Source of the DNA: Cyclostephanos tholiformis
Lineage: Eukaryota; Bacillariophyta; Thalassiosirophyceae; Thalassiosirales; Thalassiosiraceae
NCBI GenBank assembly: GCA_036939975.1
Contig: JALLPB010000232.1
Location: forward strand, 1-19,492
DNA length: 19,492 nucleotides
Direction of reading: 5' to 3'
Shown here: positions 8,717 to 16,677 of the stretch, piece by piece
Position numbering within the stretch: the first letter of the stretch is position 1
Layout: each line of letters begins with the position of its first letter
Notes under the pieces: generated by a model
Seen by the model: the letters and a program-made list of their open reading frames with translations, nothing else
Database searches by the model: none
What the model was told of the DNA's origin: nothing
Translations under genes and position numbers: made by a program

Positions 8717-10195
8717 TTACTCACGCACGATTCCGGACCATATTAATTGAGTAAATGGATAATCACCGGGTTCGCGGTAATCTGATTGCCAAAGTGTGAC
8801 TGATCCCACGTCGTTAATTGGAGGGATCAAAATCCGATTCACTGGAACAATCAGCTTGATTGCAGACGTGACAAAAACCTCAGACCACACTCCGTCTTTG
8901 GCATCTTGCACAGTCGGAGCATTTGAATCGTCAAGTTTCAGCTCTTGCAACTCATTGATTATTTCCAACACAAGATGCCGTGAATAGCCCGATAAAACTT
9001 TGGGTAACGGTGCAGTCCGGACGGTACCATCTTTATAGATCACGAAAAAATTAGTAATTAACCCCTCAAGGATTTCAAGAGAATCAATGAAATCCTTCTC
9101 GACATCAAAGTCTATGTCACTTGTTCTTCCCACAAGCAAGACCTCTTCCACGCCACTTTGGGGGACTTTGAACCTGGTAGAGTCTTCTAGTGGTATTCGA
9201 GTTCTACACCATGATGATATTTTTGCACTTGCTCCGACCGATTGAATTGGTTGGACTTGATCGTTGTCATCATTTCGATGACGACGGGGCAACAGCAACA
9301 TGGACTCAGCTGTAGGATAACGTGGAATAGCAAGACAAGCTGAGATGGGTGAAGGCAACGAGAATTCTTTGCAAAATTGTGCACGTTGTGCACCAGAAAA
9401 AGTGGCGTGACCCCGAATAGTGATTGGTTTTGTTCCTTCGCTCTCTTTGGAATCAGCATCTGTTCTTGAAGGAGTCCATAAAACAGTTAGCATTAACGTT
9501 CGAATAAAGCGATCATCTTTAAGAATTGATTCCTCTCGTAGCGATAGTGTTGCCTCATCAAGAAGCGCGTTTATCAGGCCATCAGTTCGTCTTTTTGACT
9601 CTTTTTCGCACGACCCCGAAGTATCCCCGTCAAAACCAGAGCCCAAGCTTTCTACGAGCATTCTATATGATGAACAAAGTCGACTAAAGTGGAATTCCAA
9701 ACCCCATATCTTCCACTTCAATTCGTGTTCGGTATAGTTAGCATCGCACCGAATAACGGTGTAAGCCCCGACGCCATGCAGTTGACCGTCACATTGCTCA
9801 ATGTGTTCCATCCACCCTCTTGCAGATGACACATCGTATCCCAACTTCTCTTTATCATGTTCCAATCGGTTGATTTGAACTTGAAATGGCAAGGCGATGT
9901 CAGATCCCACGATTGCTTCCGCGCAAAATTGAACATTGACTGCGGCCCCCGACATTTGAGGCGTTCGCGATCTTGAAATTGACGAGAAAAAATCGAAAGT
10001 GGCAGAAGAATCCGAAATAGCGACGGATGTAGAATGTATAACGAAAGACTCCACAGCCGTTGGAGGAGACATTACAAAAAATAGAAAGAGAAGAAGGGCG
10101 GTCCCGGCGACAATTGGAGCAGGGCTACGATGTTCCTGGATGCGAGAGCATCGTAAAGGGTAAAAGGTGGCGCCGGCGACGGATTTATGGCCCAT
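8717..10195 (-). CDS. Class IV PLP aminotransferase-like protein
   Basis: The protein has 492 residues. The C-terminal part matches the fold-type IV PLP superfamily (branched-chain and D-amino acid aminotransferases, aminodeoxychorismate lyase). AKISSWCRTRIPLE (about 324-337) aligns with the AK-x-x-x-x active-site segment, Lys325 being the likely Schiff-base lysine. EGLITNFFVIYKDG (about 377-390) matches the E-G-x-x-x-N-x-F phosphate-binding region. SEVFVTSAIKLIVPV (about 438-452) matches the E-x-F-x-T-x-S strand. It looks closest to the plant proteins annotated as D-amino acid aminotransferase-like, whose substrate is uncertain. The N-terminal 320 residues are not recognisable to me. Residues 28-42 form a hydrophobic segment (IVAGTALLLFLFFVM) followed by AVESF, so entry into the ER or plastid is possible. 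The start ATG at 10195 lies 170 bp from the divergent methyltransferase-like gene. Confidence 0.75.
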   Translation of the reverse strand: MGHKSVAGATFYPLRCSRIQEHRSPAPIVAGTALLLFLFFVMSPPTAVESFVIHSTSVAISDSSATFDFFSSISRSRTPQMSGAAVNVQFCAEAIVGSDIALPFQVQINRLEHDKEKLGYDVSSARGWMEHIEQCDGQLHGVGAYTVIRCDANYTEHELKWKIWGLEFHFSRLCSSYRMLVESLGSGFDGDTSGSCEKESKRRTDGLINALLDEATLSLREESILKDDRFIRTLMLTVLWTPSRTDADSKESEGTKPITIRGHATFSGAQRAQFCKEFSLPSPISACLAIPRYPTAESMLLLPRRHRNDDNDQVQPIQSVGASAKISSWCRTRIPLEDSTRFKVPQSGVEEVLLVGRTSDIDFDVEKDFIDSLEILEGLITNFFVIYKDGTVRTAPLPKVLSGYSRHLVLEIINELQELKLDDSNAPTVQDAKDGVWSEVFVTSAIKLIVPVNRILIPPINDVGSVTLWQSDYREPGDYPFTQLIWSGIVRE

Positions 10196-10222
10196 TGTCT
10201 GCCCTACTAAGTTTAAGCGTGT

Positions 10223-10236
10223 TCATCGTACGATGA
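10223..10236. promoter_or_regulatory. 14-bp perfect palindrome
   Basis: TCATCGTACGATGA reads the same on both strands. It lies 28 bp from the start codon at 10195 of the aminotransferase-like gene, so it may be in the promoter or the 5' UTR. No known factor was recognised. Confidence 0.5.
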
Positions 10237-10265
10237 TGGAATGATCACAACATAATTGAGTATTT

Positions 10266-10287
10266 ACCTAGGTACCTAGTACGTACC
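10266..10287. promoter_or_regulatory. Cluster of short palindromes
   Basis: Within 22 bp there are ACCTAGGT (10266-10273), TAGGTACCTA (10269-10278) and GTACGTAC (10279-10286), all perfect palindromes. GGTAC and GTACC also form an inverted pair across the cluster. This suggests a composite operator-like site in the shared promoter. Confidence 0.45.
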
Positions 10288-10365
10288 GTTTTATGTATGG
10301 AGGTATCTGTGTGAAGCTGTTAATTCGAGACGCCCACAGTACACAAAAAACCTGAAGTTAGAGGC

Positions 10366-11639
10366 ATGTCGACATGTCCTCCTGGAATAAAGATAGCGCA
10401 GTTCAATATTCTGCGCTCTAATTCATACCGGCAACGTCTACGCTTCACCCAGCGCCATGATTTTTTATCATTGGTTACAGTAGCGTCTGCGTTCTCATTG
10501 TTCGTCAAAATCAACGACGCCGATGAAACGAGTCCGAAACGAAGTTGGAACACTTTACCATCTACTAGACTATGCAAGTGTGAAGACAATGGCCATTCGA
10601 CGCCCGGGGCGGCAACCAAGGAGGCTACCACACCCAAGTCGCTTCCCCGCATAACCCGCCTGGCGTATGCCTCCAAACTGTATCCTTACTCATACCTCCC
10701 CCTGCCACGTCTCCTGACCCCCCTCGATCCTCTATTTTCTTACCCCGAACTCAAGCGCGGACTGGCCCAACGCCAAAAAGATGAGGTAAGGTTCAGACAA
10801 ATCCTATCTTCTCCACAATTAATGGAAGCTCGAAACAAGGGGGACCAAAAACAACTGCAAAGTATATTGGAAGATATGAACGTCGTGGTTTATGGAAAGG
10901 GAGTGACCCCGCAAATGCGTGAAGGTAAGAAGCATAATGTTGTCTACTGCGTACCTTGAATGCCACCTGACATTTTTGTATATATACGGCAGACTTTATG
11001 ATACAATATGGTTGCACTGGGTTCACCGAGGACATCTTGAAGTTCCTGGTAGAAAGTTATGTGACGAGAGGGATCATTGAAGTTGGTGCAGGCAATGGTC
11101 AGTGGGCGCGTGTGCTGAATGATTACCACAACGAGATTAAATTGAAGGATCAACATCAGAACGAACATCATCACAGACACCATCGCACTCTTCACCGGCA
11201 ATTCATTACGGCGTATGATAACATGGAAAAGCTCCCCCTGTCGCCAAAGGTATATCACACGAACACAATCCCCGCCAACAAGTATTTTTTTGACAAGGTT
11301 CAAAGATCATCGCATATTGATGCAGTGCGGGGCGCAAATGGAAGAGTACTACTGTTAGTGTACCCCCCACCCGGGCCAATGGCGCTGGAGACTGTGCTGG
11401 CATATATCAATGCATCCTCCAAATATAGTGGTAGTTGTAAAAATGATACCGTTGTGTACGTTGGCGAGGGTCGAGGTGGAGCCAACGCCAATGAAGCATT
11501 CTTCGATTATTTTTTAGGCTGCAATGCACCAAGTGAGGATACCGAAAACCATGAATGGGTGGTTGAGAAAGTGATGAACGTTTTGTCATGCCCCGGTGGA
11601 AAAGGATATGAAAAAATGTTTGTTTTTCGGCGCGTATAA
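10366..11639 (+). CDS. SAM-dependent methyltransferase-like protein (two exons)
   Basis: I join 10366-10924 and 10993-11639 across a 68-nt GT-AG intron (donor GTAAGA, acceptor CGGCAG). The join restores one frame through ...TPQMRE|DFMIQYGC... and gives 401 residues. The second exon opens into the methyltransferase-like region: RGIIEVGAGNGQWARVL (about 212-228) is a clear Rossmann motif I with E-x-G-x-G-x-G. Later motifs are GRVLLLVYPPPGPMA and VVYVGEGRGGANANEAFF. I recognise these as features of an uncharacterised protist family, not of a named enzyme, so the substrate is unknown. A His-rich insert (NEHHHRHHRTLH) follows motif I. The first 60 residues are rich in Arg and Ser with few acidic residues, compatible with an organelle presequence but not proof. 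Without splicing, the first exon would end at a stop at 10957-10959. Confidence 0.78.
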
Positions 11640-11790
11640 ATCCATATTATCCCTACTCTGATTCCATCGTGACTACATGTTGTACTATCATCTTTAGTTA
11701 GCTGCAACGAATGCATGCTAGAGTTTTGTAGTTGTGAAATGGACATTATTTGCACACAATGATTGACAGGTTCGTTAAAATTGTTTACAA
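11640..11790. other. Tail-to-tail spacer
   Basis: These 151 bp separate the stops of the methyltransferase-like gene and RTF1. They are AT-rich and presumably hold both 3' UTRs; nothing else was seen. Confidence 0.5.
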
Positions 11791-14700
11791 TCAGAGGATT
11801 CCTAAAGCCTTTCTCTCCTGGTACTCCGAGAGGCTTAATCCTTTTCTTGCCCTAACCCTGACTTTTTTTGCCCCGATCCCTCCCATGTTCGTAATGTCAC
11901 TACCTATAATAATATCATCATCAAATGCGAATTGGTTAGCCTGCCCGGGATATTCTATCTTTGGCGGTTCTGGAATATCCTCCCGCTTGATTCTATCACC
12001 ATCCTTTCCCACGTTCGTGTCATCGCGCTCAGTGGCTTCTTTCTTCTCTTCCTCGACAATCCCACTCGAGCCAAAGGAGTCGTTTGTCTTCGGACCCCCA
12101 ACTTCCCAAAGGTTCTTAGGCTTCATGCTTCGACGAGCGTATGGATCAAACTTTGGCTCTGCCGAGCCTTGGATTTTCTCCCTTGCCAATTGATCTTTGT
12201 ATGATTCAAAGTCTGCATTTCTATTGGCCAATTTGGCCCTTTGATTAACCTTTACCCAATTTTGAACCTTTGAGCTTTTGTTCAATCGCCTGGTTCGATC
12301 CTCTTCTTCCTTATGAATCCTCTGCTGCTCCTCTTTTCTATCAGCAAGCTTTTTGGTAGCTCTTTCCAGCTCTTCTTTTGCTCTCTCAACGTTTCTCTCC
12401 GCAGCAGCAGCAATTTCGTCATCGTCATCTGCTTCCATCCTTTCCACCTCGGCGTCTTCAAGACGCTTCTTTGCATCCTCGACTTCGTCATTCGCAGCTT
12501 GGACAGCAATGGCGATGCGCGTCTTTTCCAATCCGATATTACATGCCTTGTTATTTCGCTTCTTCTTCTCACTCACGAGCATGTCGACGTCCTCTTTGGT
12601 GTAGGTGTAATTAGTAACAAGCTCGTCCTGGCACTTACGCAGTTTGTTCGCAGTCTTTTTGGTCAAGATCGAGTCTGTAAGTCGTTCCGCTTTGAGCTGA
12701 GTGACAAGTTTGATGACATCGTCTGACGATGGACGATGGTCAGAAGCCGTGAACATCTTAAATTCTCGCAGAGTCTTTCCAAAGGAAACTTTCAGCCATT
12801 TATTGGTTGAAATCTAAAAGCAACAGCAAATGAATCGAAGTGAGTACTCCGTCGCAATTAAGACTGAGTTGGGAAAATTAGAAAAACCTTGCTCACTGCT
12901 TTTTGATTAGGATCTGAAGGGAAGCTGTACTCGCTCTTGATCACCACCCCTGTTATTTGACAGAGCCTGTAACAGGGCTTTTGTGTCATATTATCCCTGC
13001 CTATTCCTATACGAACGTAAAAATTCTTCACCGCCTTTTCAAAGAATGGCTCATTGCACCAACGCATGAGTCTTCGCCGGGGGATAGTCACTTTGTAATA
13101 ATCCTCGAGAACAGCCTCGGTATCTTCGGTTCTTGTTTCCATTGATCCCTTCGGCGTCTGCTGGTTATCATCATCTGCGCCCATTGATTCGTCATCAGAG
13201 CTCTCGGGCTGATGTTTCTTCCTTCCCTTTTGGTGCTGCCACGGTTTGAGCATGCTGCTTTCTTCGTAGTCGTCATCGGAGTCGTCAGAATCCCTTCCAT
13301 AGTCAAGATCACTTTCGGACTCCTCATCCGCTAAAGTTTGTTTACTCGCTCGGCTCTGCACGAACGATAAAAAGATCTTTAAGCGATACACGGCATGTTG
13401 TAATATGCAATCAAGAGAGAACATAAAAAACACACCTCGCGAATCCTGGCCAATGCCACCTGCTTCTTGAATTGTTTTCCCTTCTTATCGAGATTGCGCG
13501 CCGACACGCGCTTCCCCGCCAACGATTGCGCCAGTAAACCATCGGCTGACGTATCAGGAGCTTCCTCGTTGTCGTCTTTGTCGGCATCTTCGTCGTCATC
13601 ACTCTCCATTTTCTTCCCAACCGACCTCGTCTTCTTCGCGGGCGGCGCCTTCTTCCCCCCTTTGGCGGGCGCGCTCCTCTTTGCCGCCGGCTTTCTCTTC
13701 TTTGCCCCGGCGGGCTTTTTTTTCTCTCGTTCTTTTCGCCTGATGCGGTTTTGGGGGTAGTTGAAACAGAAAAAATGAGTAAAAAATAGGAAAAGCCTAC
13801 TATCACCCCTCTAACCACCCACTGCGGATTAACACAACTCACTTATTCTCCCTAATGGCCTTTTTCATGTCAGCCTCGCTCTTCAACTTTTCGAACCTCT
13901 CCGCCAATATGTTCTCACGCTCTAACTCGGGAAGCGATTCCAAGTACTTCTTGTCTTCCGCACCCTGCACCAACTTCTGTGTGTCGAATGTTTCCATATC
14001 CCACTCTTGCTCTTCGTCGCTGCTATCGTCGCTGATTTCATCTTCGCTTTCCTCTTCTTCCTCTTCTTCCTCTTCGTCGTCGTCGTCGTCCTCCTCCTCT
14101 GATTCTTCCTCTCCGTCCTCTGAAGAAATCTCCTTCTTGGCGGCGGCCTGAGTCGATCGGGCGGCGCGCGTGGCAGCCGCGCGCGCAGGGGGGCGCCCCT
14201 TACCCCGCTTCGGAGGGGGCGCCTTCTTCTTTTTCGCCTCCGGCTCAAATTCTGAATCTTCCGATTCCTCCTCAGGCTTCGATCGTTTGGCACTTTTTTT
14301 GTTCGGGGGCGCAGTCTTCTTCTTTGCTACCACAGACGGCGGCGGGGATTTAATCTTCTTCTCATCGTCGGAATCTTCATCCTCTTCTTCCTCCGACGAT
14401 TCCTCCATGTCCGATTCTTTCTTATCAGCCCTGATTTTTTTTGGAGGGGTAAACGGATAAATAAACCGGTTCCATTATTTTCATAATGGGCCGACGGAAA
14501 CACAGAAAATGAACAGATAGGCGACGACAATCTCTCGTCAAATATTACAAGGTATATTATATCATCCTAGATGGTGACAAAAAAAAGGACAGCGGACGAA
14601 AATCTCCAACACAAGCCACCTCAAGAAAAACTTCGAGGAGGTGAGAAAAAGTTAACTCACGTGTCGGACGGCGGCGGTAGGCGAAGCTGCTTCCCCATCC

Positions 14701-15507
14701 CCCGCTGCTGCACAGCGGCAGGAGGAGCGGCGTTCCACGGTTCCTCCTCGCTAGAGCTTTGGCTACTGTCATCATCGTCGTCGTCGTCCATCGCCGGCTG
14801 GACGGTCTGCATGGCGAGCTGCTTCCCCATACTCCTGCCGAACTGCTTCCCCGTCGACATCATCGAAGTCGCCAACGGAGCCACTCCTGAAGGAGAGCCG
14901 ATGGACGCCGCCACCGTGGGAGGAGGTGACGAAGATGACGGCGCGCGAAGCTGCTTCCCCCGTCCGACGACCGCGGCGGTCGGACGCGCGAGCTGCTTGC
15001 CACGGGCGGCCGGGGGGGGGGGCACAGGCGCACTCTCTTCGTCATCGTCACTGCTGCCGTCGCCGCTGCTGGTCTCGTCGCTAGAATCGTCGTCATCGTC
15101 ATCATCGCTCTCAGGTTCTGGCTCTGGTCTGGGAATGAGTGGCGGGAGGGGGGAAGGGATCATAAAATTGTTTTAAATAGGACAAGATTCAGTATACGGG
15201 GGCGAGGGCATCGAAATTTGGTTCTCTCTTGGATCGCGATATGGCGACGGGAAAAAGGAGTGCATAGTACTTACGCTCGAAGCTGCTTCCCCCTCCCCTC
15301 AAAAATGGGTCGGGGCGGCGGCGGAGCAGCGACGGCGACGGAAGGTGGGAGCTGCTTCCCCCTCCCGAAGATCATCTGCTTCCCCCGTCCGCGTTGGGCC
15401 ATCATCTGCTGATCGACGAGGACGTCGTCATCGTCCTCCTCCTCGCTCGAGGACGCCGATGACGACGAGGAGGAGGGGGGGCGGAAGTGCTTCTTGGTGC
15501 GGACCAT
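11791..15507 (-). CDS. RTF1: RTF1 homologue, Paf1 complex subunit (six exons)
   Basis: Exons are 15507-15275, 15128-14661, 14430-13843, 13739-13436, 13355-12897 and 12813-11791. All five joins keep phase and use GT-AG, with introns of 146, 230, 103, 80 and 83 nt, giving 1024 residues. RTF1 helps RNA polymerase II elongation: its Plus3 domain binds SPT5 and its histone modification domain promotes H2B ubiquitination. The Plus3 domain is about 619-740 ([41 protein letters not shown]). The histone modification domain is about 390-429 ([20 protein letters not shown]). The C-terminal helix begins [17 protein letters not shown], as in other RTF1 proteins. Unusual parts are an N-terminal extension (1-234) with eight Gly-Lys-Gln motifs, an AT-hook-like [10 protein letters not shown] (308-317), and a Lys/Pro/Ala-rich block (about 437-470). 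Exon 5 could end one Lys codon pair later (before GTTTTT), and an ATG at 14408 would drop the extension; both are less likely. Confidence 0.88.
14685..15385 (-). repeat. Eight dispersed GKQ-coding repeats in RTF1 exons 1 and 2
   Basis: The 12-mer GGGGAAGCAGCT (minus strand) or a near variant occurs eight times, with plus-strand starts at 14685, 14817, 14841, 14949, 14991, 15281, 15350 and 15374. Five copies are identical and all eight are in the same reading frame. They encode G-K-Q-L/M/F with the lysines at residues 43, 51, 74, 122, 136, 172, 180 and 224. Seven of eight use exactly GGG AAG CAG. Two pairs are 24 bp apart, and three copies are exactly 132 bp apart. The repeats are confined to the coding exons; none falls in intron 1 (15129-15274). 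Confidence 0.85.
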
Positions 15508-15652
15508 GATCAATTGGAATCCGTGAGTGTCGGTTGTTGTGACAGCGGTGGATCCAGAGCGTCTGGCCAGCCTCCCAATTTTAGTGTGGGTCCTGGAATC
15601 GTGAGAAATTTCCTTTTCATGAATGTGTCGTATCGTATGGTAAATAGTTTGT

Positions 15653-15679
15653 ACAATACACACAATACACACAATACAT
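15653..15679. repeat. Three tandem 9-bp repeats
   Basis: The unit ACAATACAC is repeated three times, the last copy ending in T instead of C. This is a short minisatellite-like run inside the shared promoter region. Confidence 0.8.
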
Positions 15680-15787
15680 GCACAGTCACGGTATTTGGAA
15701 ACAGAATATATTTATTCACAGCAACAACAACAAAAAACACAACAAAAACAACAGACAAAACGGGCTGAGGGCTGACCCCGGATACCA

Positions 15788-15793
15788 TATAAA
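15788..15793 (+). promoter_or_regulatory. Possible TATA box of the Qc-SNARE gene
   Basis: TATAAA lies 44 bp upstream of the SNARE start codon. If used, transcription would begin about 15 bp before the ATG, giving a very short 5' UTR. Position and match only; not proven. Confidence 0.35.
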
Positions 15794-15831
15794 ACTTAAC
15801 CGACCCGCAGCCGGGAATAATCAATAAAATA

Positions 15832-16431
15832 ATGAATACCATAACGTCGTGGGACAACGACTACGCTCGCCTGGCCCGAGCCGCATCCCAGCTTCGCACG
15901 ACCACATCCCCCGCGAGCGTTTCCTTCTTCAATTCCAATCAACAACAGCGACAGGGACAGATATCCTCCGTCCAGGCGGGAATCAACCGGCTCGGATCCC
16001 AGCTGACATCCCTCGAGGGCAACCTTAGCCTGAGCCCCGCGGAGGCGAGCCGACGGAGGTCGCTATTGGAAGGATTGAGGGGTCAGCTCCTCGCCTCCTC
16101 AGAGGCGACTTCCGCCCCGCCTGGCGGCGGCGGCCGGGGGGAGTCGTCCACCGCGGCCGCCCTCCGACGACAGGACGACATGATCGACGAGCTAGCCGTG
16201 GGAGTCGGTCGACTCAGAAATCAGACGAATCTCATTCACCAGGAGGCCAACTCCCACGTGAGGCTGCTGGATGAGATGGACGCCAACGTCGACATGGCGA
16301 ATCGTGGCCTCGAGGAGGAGACTCGGAGGGCGATTCGGTTGCGGGAGGAGAAGAGCGTTTGGAAATTGCACCTCATCATCGTCGCGTTGAGCGTATTGCT
16401 ATTTTTGCTCATTCTGATGGGACTTTCTTAG
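15832..16431 (+). CDS. Qc-SNARE, syntaxin-8/SYP5-like
   Basis: This is an intronless protein of 199 residues. Qc-SNAREs supply one helix to the four-helix bundle that fuses membranes, here probably at endosomes or the vacuole. The N-terminal half (about 8-90) is helical and polar. The SNARE motif covers about 112-172: RRQDDMIDELAVGVGRL, then NQTNLIHQEANSHVRLLDEM, with Gln137 as the likely zero-layer residue. RGLEEETRRAIRLREE links to a C-terminal membrane anchor (about 179-198, LHLIIVALSVLLFLLILMGL), and almost nothing follows the anchor. The length and the M-D-x-N-V-x-x-A spacing fit syntaxin 8 and plant SYP5; SYP6 or another Qc member is the main alternative. VPS36 in the same window also acts in endosomal traffic, but the two are not adjacent, and I would not read this as a cluster. 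Confidence 0.85.
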   Translation: MNTITSWDNDYARLARAASQLRTTTSPASVSFFNSNQQQRQGQISSVQAGINRLGSQLTSLEGNLSLSPAEASRRRSLLEGLRGQLLASSEATSAPPGGGGRGESSTAAALRRQDDMIDELAVGVGRLRNQTNLIHQEANSHVRLLDEMDANVDMANRGLEEETRRAIRLREEKSVWKLHLIIVALSVLLFLLILMGLS

Positions 16432-16677
16432 ATTGCTGCCATGTCCTCCTCAGAGGAGTGTTCGCATCGGCATTTCGTCTTGTCCGTCCAGAGGGAGAGG
16501 TGGATTTGTTCTGGTTTGGTGTCGTGGGATTTTCTGTAAAATTTACGATCCATATAGCTAGATGGGATGGAGGGTGAAAACGTTTGCATTCCAGTTTACT
16601 AATTGTAATAATTATTATGCTAGCGATTAATGTAATGAAGTGATAACTCCAACACGTCACTTAACTCTCGCTTGCAG
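16432..16677. other. Tail-to-tail spacer
   Basis: This 246-bp gap between the SNARE and DUF1350 stops contains one short inverted repeat, CTCCTC-A-GAGGAG, at about 16446-16458. Its right part (16590-16640) is AT-rich. No gene was seen; it presumably holds both 3' UTRs. Confidence 0.5.

Larger units (their letters stand above)
10196..10365. promoter_or_regulatory. Palindrome-rich bidirectional promoter
   Basis: The 170 bp between two divergent start codons contain a 14-bp perfect palindrome and a cluster of three overlapping or adjacent perfect palindromes, listed separately. They probably mark binding sites of dimeric transcription factors that may serve both genes. This is inference from position and symmetry. 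Confidence 0.5.
15508..15831. promoter_or_regulatory. Divergent promoter region, RTF1 / Qc-SNARE
   Basis: The 324 bp between the two start codons contain a three-copy 9-bp tandem repeat and a CA/AAC-rich tract (about 15718-15760) on the plus strand. A TATA-like element lies near the SNARE start. No gene was found in it. Confidence 0.5.

Noticed and set aside
14571..15176. 201-residue plus-strand frame rich in Ser and Gly
   Set aside because: It is the reverse complement of RTF1 exon 2; its Ser runs are simply the complement of Asp/Glu and Ser codons, and it has no domain of its own.
14685..15385. Possible CRISPR-like array or mobile repeat from the recurring GCTGCTTCCCC
   Set aside because: Spacing is irregular, all copies are in one coding frame inside exons, and the element is only 12 bp.
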